Program-made: the position numbers and the translations under genes
Shown here: piece by piece, positions 1 to 5,623 of the stretch
How the letters are laid out: every line of letters starts with the position of its first letter
How positions within the stretch are numbered: position 1 is the first letter of the stretch
The notes under the pieces: generated by a model
What the model was told of the DNA's origin: nothing
Database searches by the model: none
The model's input: the letters and a program-made list of their open reading frames with translations, nothing else
Assembly (NCBI GenBank): GCA_023666975.1
Contig: JAMPAW010000199.1
Span: 1-5,623, forward strand
Reading direction: 5' to 3'
DNA from: Clostridium sp.
GTDB taxonomy: Bacteria > Bacillota_A > Clostridia > Lachnospirales > Lachnospiraceae
Length of the DNA stretch: 5,623 nucleotides

Positions 1-59
1 TGGGAAGAATTGCAGAATCATATACGGGATTTATGTATTCAGTTTTTAATATGCTCGTC

Positions 60-238
60 CTAAAGTTTTAGCCTATATGCTCCGTATTTTCGGAGTACAC
101 GTTCCAAGATTTTTTTGTCTTCCCCCTCTGCCGCATCATACATTTTTTGAATTTTTTCTGCGCCAACTCCCTTGCCGTAATGTGACCGATGACCACAAGG
201 ATACTGACAATCTCCATTCTGCGATATGCGGCGTTCAT
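60..238 (-). pseudogene. Remnant of a small DeoR-type HTH transcriptional regulator, frame-broken and internally deleted
   Basis: The ATG at 236-238 has an excellent ribosome binding site, AAAGGAGGGG (244-253), 5 nt upstream. The first 27 residues (158-238), beginning MNAAYRRMEIVSIL and ending HITARELAQ, look like the start of small DeoR/HTH_11-type regulators. In those proteins the recognition helix (EFGVS.RTI..DI-like) should follow directly; here it is absent. From about 157 the plausible continuation lies in another frame (KMYDAAEGEDKKILERVLRKYGAYRL, ending at TAG 60-62). That segment resembles the C-terminal helix of the same kind of small regulator. The change of frame falls in A-runs (minus strand) at 143-148 and 152-157. 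The simplest reading is an out-of-frame internal deletion of the DNA-binding centre, leaving a non-functional remnant. Alternatively, the 56-residue in-frame product ending at 68-70 is a real small protein. Such regulators are often found with clostridial mobile elements (from memory). Confidence 0.5.
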
Positions 239-267
239 GCTGTCCCCTCCTTTCAAACAGCCCCAAT

Positions 268-296
268 AATATAGTAACTGTTAAATATGCAAAAAA
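268..296 (-). promoter_or_regulatory. Possible promoter of the HTH remnant
   Basis: On the minus strand a TATATT box (268-273) lies about 30 nt upstream of the ATG at 238. A T-run (291-296) sits 17 nt further upstream, where a -35 box would be, but it matches TTGACA poorly. The spacer holds TAAC-t-GTTA (275-283), a short inverted repeat that could be an autoregulatory operator. This rests on position and a single good box. Confidence 0.28.
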
Positions 297-394
297 CCTT
301 CCTATTTACAAAAACTTTTTCAGAATTTTTTTGTCAGTGCGGGCAGTAATGCCCCTATTAGTTTTAGAGTAGTCTGCCTATGCAGATTAAAACC

Positions 395-423
395 GCTTGC
401 ATTCCGATACTGGAATAGCAAGC
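395..423. repeat. Hairpin-forming inverted repeat
   Basis: GCTTGCATTCC (395-405) pairs with GGAATaGCAAGC (412-423): 11 base pairs interrupted only by a bulged A at 417, with a 6-nt loop (406-411). No T-run follows on either strand, so it does not look like a terminator. Its right arm overlaps the first copy of the 13-bp direct repeat. Confidence 0.7.
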
Positions 424-426
424 ACT
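414..426. repeat. 13-bp direct repeat, copy 1
   Basis: AATAGCAAGCACT, identical to 450-462 and 36 bp from it start to start. It is followed after 4 bp by the perfect palindrome at 431-442. Confidence 0.75.
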
Positions 427-430
427 TCCT

Positions 431-442
431 GTGTCATGACAC
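431..442. repeat. 12-bp perfect palindrome
   Basis: GTGTCATGACAC equals its own reverse complement. Pairing extends outward as CCT (428-430) with AGG (444-446) if the A at 443 is bulged. It is a candidate dimeric-protein binding site or small hairpin. Confidence 0.65.
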
Positions 443-449
443 AAGGCGA

Positions 450-462
450 AATAGCAAGCACT
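450..462. repeat. 13-bp direct repeat, copy 2
   Basis: AATAGCAAGCACT, the second copy of the repeat at 414-426. It is followed after 5 bp by the palindrome at 468-477, so the pair forms a repeat-palindrome-repeat-palindrome layout. Confidence 0.75.
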
Positions 463-467
463 GCCTA

Positions 468-477
468 TGGACGTCCA
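468..477. repeat. 10-bp perfect palindrome
   Basis: TGGACGTCCA equals its own reverse complement. With one mismatch (467/478) the symmetry extends to 465-480. It sits after direct-repeat copy 2 as the 431-442 palindrome sits after copy 1, though the two palindromes differ in sequence. Confidence 0.6.
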
Positions 478-484
478 CAGCCAG

Positions 485-525
485 AATTTTTACAGATTTT
501 CCCTTGCGGAACATCTGCAAAAATT
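485..525. repeat. 41-nt near-perfect inverted repeat
   Basis: The arms are AATTTTT-a-CAGAT-t-TTCC (485-502) and GGAA-c-ATCTG-c-AAAAATT (508-525), with loop CTTGC (503-507). That is 16 pairs with two single mismatches. The outer arms are A/T-runs, so it could weakly resemble a bidirectional terminator. However, the upper stem is not GC-rich and no adjacent gene on either strand ends here. It is the longest stem in the cluster. Confidence 0.7.
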
Positions 526-536
526 GACTTGCACTA

Positions 537-553
537 AGGGGAAAATTTCCCCT
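537..553. repeat. 17-nt inverted repeat with 8-bp arms
   Basis: AGGGGAAA (537-544) and TTTCCCCT (546-553) flank a single A. With almost no loop it is better suited to a protein-binding site or cruciform than to an RNA hairpin. Confidence 0.65.
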
Positions 554-585
554 AACCCTTTATGCAAAAAATACGTTTTCTCACA

Positions 586-634
586 ATAAAAAGGTGAACC
601 ACAATAATATTTTTATCTATACTGTGGTTCACCT
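586..634 (-). terminator. Probable Rho-independent terminator of the mod-res-HEPN operon
   Basis: Perfect 12-bp arms, AGGTGAACCACA (592-603) and TGTGGTTCACCT (623-634), enclose a 19-nt AT-rich loop. On the minus strand the stem runs into TTTTTATT, the expected T-tract, about 130 nt past the HEPN stop. The plus strand has no T-tract after the stem. The large loop and short T-tract weaken the call, and the arms could instead mark an element boundary. Confidence 0.55.
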
Positions 635-765
635 CACTAGGCGTACTAAGTTGGAAAATCAAAAAATCCGAACATCTATTATATTGATTTTCCCCCATAT
701 AAGCCTCGTAAATTGATAGCATTTGTCTATAAATACTTATTGGTGCATTGCTTTATATATTATCC

Positions 766-2211
766 TCAAAACAGTTTTTTGACTATATTCTTAATGTTCT
801 CTTCCTCTATTCCTGCCTTCTTCAATATCATTATATAAATCAATGCTCTTGCCACCTCAAAAAGCACACAATGAATCTTTTCTATCTCTGGCGGATTTCC
901 ATGGGCAATTCCATTTCTAAAATCTGCAAATAACTTCCCTGCTTCATTTTCACTTGGGAATGCCACCCCATTAACAGAACTCATCCTATCTATAACAGGT
1001 TTTACCAAATCCATATTCATATTTAAAGCGTTCTTGTATTTTTCTCCCAAGCTATAATCTATTTTTGACAAAGATTCAACTATCTTGCAATAGTAACTTT
1101 GGTATGATTTAGCTTGCGTTTTTGACATACTTTCAAAATGTTTTTTCAATCTTAAATTTACATCACCATAAAAGCATTTTTCAAATTCATCACGTGATAT
1201 TTTATTTTCCGCTGCTAAGGCAAACAGCATATCCATCTTATCAGCAGATTCTTGAAACAATCCTTGTATATATGCAAATTTTTCATTTTCATCTTTTTTA
1301 CTTGGATATAGTCTTGCATACTCACTTTCCAAACTTAATGCACACGATAAAAATTTTTCATAGGTAAGCTTTGAACTCTCTTTCCCATTTCTTGGTATAT
1401 AAAAATTATCATAAATTTTTTGAGAACGCCTTTGAGCCACACACTTAAACAAATCACCAAAGTTTTCACCACAGTCATCAATAATAATAGAATTTCTTTC
1501 TGTATTATTGTAATCTCCAAAATCTGCTGAGTTTACTATTATTTCTGCAACTTTAGCATATTTCCCCTCAATTTTCCTTTGGATATATATTTTATCAAAA
1601 ACAACATTTCTCCTAAAACTTAAAAACAAAAAGAAGTCATACACCTGCAAATAAATTGTTGGTATATTTTTTATTGATAAGGCCTTGCTGTATTCAATAC
1701 AAAAACGAGGAATTGCTTCCCTCATCGAAGTCTCAACAAATTTTTTATTATGCCAAATACTATAATCTATTGATAATTTCATTTCCCTATTTTTAATTTT
1801 AATATTTGTCTCTACATTAAGGTCATCCCAATTTCTAGGAGTTATAGATTTCATTCTTTTCGATATATCATAACCTTCTTCCGAAATATATGCCCTTCCC
1901 GGTCCTGCAAATACATTTATCGGCTTACCTTCAAAAGAAATCCTATCAAATGACGATATATCTTCATATAAGCCTGTGTTACACGTTGAAATTACCAAAG
2001 CTTGGTATGAAAGCCGATTGTTAGAATGTCTGCAATTCAAAAATACAACTTCTCTATTTCCTGTTGTAATACCTTTTATCATTTCTTTTTCTTTGATCTC
2101 ACTTGGAATAAGAGCCGAGTATGTATCATAAGGTATCAGTGTTACCTTATCATCAATCAAATGATAAGGCACGTTCTTCCTGTTAATCTTTATGTGTCCT
2201 GTATGCTCCAT
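766..2211 (-). CDS. HEPN-domain protein, ApeA-like putative anti-phage ribonuclease
   Basis: Protein of 481 residues. The C-terminal helical part (about 285-481) carries FADFRNGIAHGNP, giving the HEPN motif R432-N-G-I-A-H437 (R-x4-H), the usual metal-independent RNase active site. It is followed by hydrophobic helices typical of HEPN folds. The N-terminal part (about 1-275) looks beta-rich with no catalytic motif I recognise, and probably senses a trigger or regulates the HEPN domain. The plan, a large N-terminal domain followed by an RNxxAHG HEPN domain, resembles ApeA, a known anti-phage protein; this rests on reading, not on a search. No signal peptide or clear membrane segment is seen, so it is likely cytoplasmic. 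The ATG is preceded by AAAGAGGGA (2217-2225) at about 6 nt, a good ribosome binding site. The gene is markedly AT-rich: 13 G/C in 60 bases at 1621-1680, against 30 in 60 at 3721-3780 in res. It lies downstream of res on the same strand, probably in one operon. HEPN assignment is fairly sure; ApeA family membership and RNase activity are inferred. Confidence 0.72.
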   Translation of the reverse strand: MEHTGHIKINRKNVPYHLIDDKVTLIPYDTYSALIPSEIKEKEMIKGITTGNREVVFLNCRHSNNRLSYQALVISTCNTGLYEDISSFDRISFEGKPINVFAGPGRAYISEEGYDISKRMKSITPRNWDDLNVETNIKIKNREMKLSIDYSIWHNKKFVETSMREAIPRFCIEYSKALSIKNIPTIYLQVYDFFLFLSFRRNVVFDKIYIQRKIEGKYAKVAEIIVNSADFGDYNNTERNSIIIDDCGENFGDLFKCVAQRRSQKIYDNFYIPRNGKESSKLTYEKFLSCALSLESEYARLYPSKKDENEKFAYIQGLFQESADKMDMLFALAAENKISRDEFEKCFYGDVNLRLKKHFESMSKTQAKSYQSYYCKIVESLSKIDYSLGEKYKNALNMNMDLVKPVIDRMSSVNGVAFPSENEAGKLFADFRNGIAHGNPPEIEKIHCVLFEVARALIYIMILKKAGIEEENIKNIVKKLF

Positions 2212-2303
2212 ATATATCCCTCTTTCACAACCAACAGTGCATTATTTATCAGTTTCCCATGTACCTTTACAACAATTTTTTCAAAAGCAAAATCAAATCC
2301 CCC
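2212..2303 (-). promoter_or_regulatory. Res-HEPN intergenic gap, possible weak internal promoter
   Basis: This 92-nt AT-rich gap contains no terminator-like stem, which favours read-through from res. A TTGTAA box followed after 16 nt by GATAAA (minus strand) could give weak independent expression of the HEPN gene, but both boxes match the consensus at only 4 of 6 positions. Confidence 0.25.
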
Positions 2304-4517
2304 TTAAAACACATCCTTAAGTGCCACCCAATGCTCATCCGCCATACTTTGAGTAAACTCCGTATTATTGATATAAAGCCGATTATCCTTATCACGGACA
2401 AATCCCCAACAAATGCCCTTAGCCTCGGCATACTCCTTAAATGCATTAAACTTATTCTCTATCTGTCGGTCAATATTTTTATCTTGCCCTTTCACTTCAC
2501 CGCCCTTGGTTTCAATTACCCAGACTGTTCCATCCTTCATTTTTACTATATAATCCGCATAGAACAATTTTTGTTTCTCAATCCCATTTGCATACACAAT
2601 CGAAAAATATTGCTGCCCGCTGTCACCATTTTTATATACCCAATCAATATCTTCCCGTTTCTCACAATATTGTTCAAACAGCATTTCGCAGGTGCTTCTC
2701 ACAAGACTTGTGGCATAGCCGGATGTGTATTCCTGATATGCATTACTCAGGTACTCCACTTCATCCTTTACGCCAGGATCATATTTGAAAAAATCCTGCT
2801 CCGGTATATGGAATGCAGATGTCTTTGGGATTAAATTTAGAGTATTCTGTTTGGACATTTCAGAAGTAACTTCTCGAAATTCTTCTTTTAACAGATGCTC
2901 ATTATTTACCACGAATGCATAAAATTCCGCTGTGTTCAAATTCAAAAGCTTTTTACTTGCATTGCCGCCTTTACGGAAAAGACGTTCCAGCATTGTTTTT
3001 ACCTTGCCCGTCGGCATACCTATGGTTGTCTTAATGGCATCAACGCTATGCAGTAAATAGATACCATGTATATGAGTGTTTACCCTTTTTCGGGTAGTAT
3101 AGTAGGTTGTGCTTTCTGCCACACGATCTGTATATACATATTGACCATGCAATGCCCGTCCTAAAATCTCTTCACCAAAGCGGTAGTCTGCATTCATAAA
3201 CATAAGTCGATTCTGTTTTTTATCCGCTCCTAATTTGTACTTTCTGACAAGCGAATCATAAATCTTATTCAATACTTCACGTTCACCCAAACCTTCAAAA
3301 TCCAAATCTCGAATTTGCTTTTCAAGCGTAAAGGTTTTACATTTATCCTTCAAAAATAATCTGCGTGTTTCATATGCCTTATCCATATTAGCGAGCAGAC
3401 CTGCCTTATATTTTTCATCAAAAGTATAGACATAACAGAAGTCTAACAAGTCATCTTCATAATGAACAGCCTCCGGCATTCTACGGATGCGCCCAATTGT
3501 CTGGATTTCAAAACTCTCACTCATATTTTCCCGCAATTTGACAAGGATTTTGGCACGGGGACAGTCCCATCCTGTACTGATTGCCTGTTTCATGAGCAAG
3601 AAAACGGGAATCCCATCATTCTGTGTCAGATTGTCCGGCAAATCTTTCTTATCTTCACTCATCCATTTGCTGACCATGCCGTTGTCATATGTATACCCCA
3701 TAGACTCCAGCTTCTGTTCCACTGCAGCAACCGTTTCCGGCTGTCCGTTCGGAAACTGAATCAAAACCAAAGGTCGTATGGTCTTACCAATCGCTATATA
3801 GCGTGCAGCAATCGCTTTCCTTTTAACATCAGCAAGGTCAAGAAGATAATCATAATCATCCGTAATCTCAACCCCGTCCGAAATTCCTTCGTTCACATAA
3901 AGCGCCTTGGTAATCAATCCCTCATTGATAACATCCAATTCATCAACTTCTATAAATTCATACCTCTTATTTTCTACTGCAGTAGCGCTTACACGGATAA
4001 TATTCCTTGCCGCAAAAGCATCGATAATACTTTTTGCCTTCGCCGTATTATTGGAATGTTCCTCATCAATTATTATTATAAATTCCGTTCCGCTCCTATG
4101 AGCATCCGCTATGCGGTCATACATATTTTTACGTTCACTGTCGCGGATTGCCGTATTTCCCCTTTTCGTTACCAATTCCCAGTTAATAAATGTGGTACTC
4201 CCAGCCACAAATCCATTCAAAAGAGCATCAAAAAGATTCTGCGTGTTGAGATGCGGTGCAAACTCCTGCATTTTCTTGCGGCTCTGTTCCTCTAAATCTC
4301 CTTTGCCGGGGCAGAGCCAGATAAAAGCCGTATTGCTTTCAACATTAGAAAGGTATTCTTCTATGTAATCAATCAAGATAACTGTTTTTCCGGCTCCAGT
4401 TGGCGCTTTGACCGTTATTGTCTGTTTGCAATTTGCATCCGATGTCAAATCAATCAGCTTTATCACGGTCTGCTCTTGGAAATCAAACAGATTAATTGTA
4501 AGTCCCGGATTTACCAT
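2304..4517 (-). CDS. res: Type III restriction enzyme Res subunit: SF2 helicase with C-terminal PD-(D/E)xK nuclease
   Basis: Restriction subunit that acts with Mod on unmodified DNA, using ATP hydrolysis before cleavage away from the site. The 737 residues show, in order: Walker A APTGAGKT (38-45), Walker B DEEH (151-154), motif III SATA (177-180), ISTGWDCPRA (313-322, motif V region) and QTIGRIRRMP (339-348, motif VI with its arginines). A linker domain follows. The nuclease is D655 in YADYIVKM and E669-T-K671 in VIETKGGE, the D...ExK arrangement. All key residues are present, so the enzyme looks active. It is shorter than the roughly 970 residues of EcoP1I/EcoP15I Res, but both ends look natural. 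The ATG at 4515-4517 overlaps the mod stop as ATGGTAA and is preceded by AAGGGAGGT (4527-4535), a good ribosome binding site with a slightly long spacing of about 10 nt. The HEPN gene follows after 92 nt on the same strand. Confidence 0.93.
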   Translation of the reverse strand: MVNPGLTINLFDFQEQTVIKLIDLTSDANCKQTITVKAPTGAGKTVILIDYIEEYLSNVESNTAFIWLCPGKGDLEEQSRKKMQEFAPHLNTQNLFDALLNGFVAGSTTFINWELVTKRGNTAIRDSERKNMYDRIADAHRSGTEFIIIIDEEHSNNTAKAKSIIDAFAARNIIRVSATAVENKRYEFIEVDELDVINEGLITKALYVNEGISDGVEITDDYDYLLDLADVKRKAIAARYIAIGKTIRPLVLIQFPNGQPETVAAVEQKLESMGYTYDNGMVSKWMSEDKKDLPDNLTQNDGIPVFLLMKQAISTGWDCPRAKILVKLRENMSESFEIQTIGRIRRMPEAVHYEDDLLDFCYVYTFDEKYKAGLLANMDKAYETRRLFLKDKCKTFTLEKQIRDLDFEGLGEREVLNKIYDSLVRKYKLGADKKQNRLMFMNADYRFGEEILGRALHGQYVYTDRVAESTTYYTTRKRVNTHIHGIYLLHSVDAIKTTIGMPTGKVKTMLERLFRKGGNASKKLLNLNTAEFYAFVVNNEHLLKEEFREVTSEMSKQNTLNLIPKTSAFHIPEQDFFKYDPGVKDEVEYLSNAYQEYTSGYATSLVRSTCEMLFEQYCEKREDIDWVYKNGDSGQQYFSIVYANGIEKQKLFYADYIVKMKDGTVWVIETKGGEVKGQDKNIDRQIENKFNAFKEYAEAKGICWGFVRDKDNRLYINNTEFTQSMADEHWVALKDVF

Positions 4518-5623
4518 GCCTCTCCGACCTCCCTTAACTCAAATTTGAAATAATAGTCGGGAATGATGTGCATCTGCACACTTCCAAATAAAGCATTCTG
4601 CGCCGTAGTCAACAATACATCCCTAGAAATGTACAATGCTTTGATCTCCGGATATTCATCCCAATGCTGCTCAAGATTATCCGCTCCATCATCATCCAAA
4701 ATGATTAAATATTCTTTATTATCAATTTTTATACCATGTTCCAACTGAACCATTTCTGTAATATACTTCAACAATTCGGTGCTGACATCATCGGAATCCT
4801 TTGAAACAAAATCATTACGATAATATTTGAGGTTTGCAGGAAGTCCCTTACATTCGTTATATCCATTTATTGCATTCGCTATTCTGGCATATGTAATATT
4901 CTCACAAATACCATTCTCATTATTTGTACATAAAATAAATTTACGATGGCTCTCTTTATGTGTCGCATTATACTGTAATACCGCATGAGCAGTAGTTCCA
5001 CTTCCAGCAAAAAAATCCAGAATTATACTATCTGATGAAGATGCAATATGAATAATTCTTTCTAATAAAGCAATTGGTTTAGGGGTATCAAAGGGAATAT
5101 TTCCCGAAAAAATTGCTTTTAATTCTTTCTTTGCACCATCAGTATGTCCCACTTCCTCAAAAGTCCATAAATTAGTAGGCATTCTTCCATCTGTTTCTTC
5201 AAGATAAGTTTTTCTACGCATACCTCCTTTTCCCCTGTTTGTAAAATAAAAATATGGCCAATTTCCCTTCTCTAATACAACTCGTGCTTTCTTTTGTGCA
5301 TCCTCTAATGATTCGTCTAACATAATAGCCAAAATCCCACTTCTTACAGCATCCACGGAAATTCCACATAATGAAGCGCGTTTTTCAACATCATCAATTT
5401 CAACAAGTTTATATTTTGCCCATACATTCATGTTTTCCAACATTTGCTCTTGTCCCAGAGCCCAATGCCTCCCCATTGTAGGATACATTATTTCCCCCGA
5501 AAACGGATGCTGTATACCATAGACCATACCCTGATGAGCCACTGCATCTGGTGCCGTAACAGAACTGCTGCATTCTGCGGAGCCTGCCGTCCACTGATGC
5601 GTTTTAGAGCGGCCGCCTTGCGG
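4511..5623 (-). CDS. mod: Type III restriction-modification methyltransferase Mod, C-terminal part (gene runs off the right edge)
   Basis: Modification subunit of a type III R-M system. The family transfers a methyl group from S-adenosylmethionine to adenine N6 in a short asymmetric site, and also forms part of the restriction complex. The last 370 residues are visible and the frame is open to the edge, so the start lies outside. A GTG at 5540-5542 is not a credible start because family-like sequence continues upstream of it. Visible landmarks are a WTAGSAE segment near the edge, IQHPFSGEIMYP, EVGHTDGAKKE, FDTPKP (motif X region) and DFFAGSGTTAH (motif I, SAM binding, about 4991-5017). Motif I in the C-terminal half fits the beta-class order, in which the DPPY motif IV comes first; that motif is beyond the window. 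The target-recognition region should lie mostly upstream of motif I. The stop overlaps the res start, so the two genes are translationally coupled. Family assignment is firm; the recognition site is unknown. Confidence 0.93.
   Translation of the reverse strand, partial: PQGGRSKTHQWTAGSAECSSSVTAPDAVAHQGMVYGIQHPFSGEIMYPTMGRHWALGQEQMLENMNVWAKYKLVEIDDVEKRASLCGISVDAVRSGILAIMLDESLEDAQKKARVVLEKGNWPYFYFTNRGKGGMRRKTYLEETDGRMPTNLWTFEEVGHTDGAKKELKAIFSGNIPFDTPKPIALLERIIHIASSSDSIILDFFAGSGTTAHAVLQYNATHKESHRKFILCTNNENGICENITYARIANAINGYNECKGLPANLKYYRNDFVSKDSDDVSTELLKYITEMVQLEHGIKIDNKEYLIILDDDGADNLEQHWDEYPEIKALYISRDVLLTTAQNALFGSVQMHIIPDYYFKFELREVGEAW

Larger units (their letters stand above)
267..765. other. 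Gene-free region with a dense cluster of inverted repeats
   Basis: No credible coding sequence lies here on either strand. From 371 to 553 it contains a near-continuous series of hairpin-forming sequences: 371-388 (AGTCTGC/GCAGATT with one wobble), 395-423, 428-446, 465-480, 485-525 and 537-553. Two 13-bp direct repeats are interleaved, and CTTGC/GCAAG occurs five times between 396 and 532. A separate large stem at 592-634 is probably the operon terminator. Positions 635-765 are AT-rich and show nothing I can name. Such density suggests an oriT, an attachment or control region of a mobile element, or a structured RNA. No relaxase or recombinase gene is visible to decide between these. Confidence 0.6.

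Noticed and set aside
80..95. CTCCG/CGGAG hairpin
   Set aside because: Only five pairs, inside the regulator remnant's coding sequence and with no T-run. Probably chance.
395..477. Repeats as a CRISPR array
   Set aside because: There are only two 13-bp copies, too short, and the interval contains a palindrome instead of a unique spacer.
2259..2834. 191-codon plus-strand open frame
   Set aside because: Mostly antisense to the 3' end of res and rich in hydrophobic residues from reading AT-rich antisense. No family resemblance.
3462..4295. 277-codon plus-strand open frame
   Set aside because: It lies wholly antisense to res, whose motifs are intact. The translation is low in complexity of domains and has no ribosome binding site that stands out.
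5009..5015. Run of seven A (T on the coding strand) in mod motif I as a phase-variation tract
   Set aside because: It encodes the conserved Asp-Phe-Phe of DFFAGSG, and seven bases is short for a switching tract. No longer simple repeats are seen in the visible mod part.
5540..5542. GTG as the start of mod
   Set aside because: The frame stays open for 27 further codons to the window edge with Mod-like sequence, and no ribosome binding site precedes the GTG.
5609..5616. GCGGCCGC (NotI site) near the edge, possible cloning junction
   Set aside because: The mod frame runs through it without disturbance, so a natural occurrence in a GC-richer stretch is enough.

Overview
The window looks like part of a defence island in a low-GC Firmicute, most likely a gut-type Clostridia member. 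This is inferred from strong AGGAGG-type ribosome binding sites, AT-rich coding sequence and the style of the protein families; no taxonomic marker is present. All recognisable genes lie on the minus strand, so the text reads from the right edge to the left.

Right part (2304-5623): a type III restriction-modification pair. The methyltransferase gene mod enters from beyond the right edge, so its start and catalytic motif IV are missing. It ends by overlapping the start of res by 7 nt. Res is an apparently intact but compact (737 aa) superfamily 2 helicase with a C-terminal PD-(D/E)xK nuclease. Mod is expected to modify adenines at an unknown site. Res with Mod would cut unmodified DNA after ATP-driven translocation or switching.

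Middle (766-2211): a 481-aa protein follows after a 92-nt gap on the same strand. It ends in a HEPN domain with an R-x4-H motif (RNGIAH) and resembles the ApeA-like family of anti-phage HEPN ribonucleases. It is visibly more AT-rich than res and probably shares the res transcript. A 12-bp stem with a T-rich tail about 130 nt beyond its stop is a good operon terminator. The layout mod-res-HEPN suggests layered defence: DNA restriction backed by an RNA-cleaving, abortive-infection-type effector.

Left part (1-765): mostly non-coding. Positions 371-553 hold an unusually dense series of inverted repeats, two 13-bp direct repeats each followed by a perfect palindrome, and repeated CTTGC/GCAAG motifs. 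This looks like a protein-binding or DNA-processing locus (oriT-like, or a conserved mobile-element control region), but no relaxase, integrase or transposase is in view. Left of it, on the minus strand, is a remnant of a small DeoR-type HTH regulator with an excellent ribosome binding site but a broken, internally deleted reading frame. Together these suggest the defence genes sit beside, or inside, an integrative or mobilizable element.
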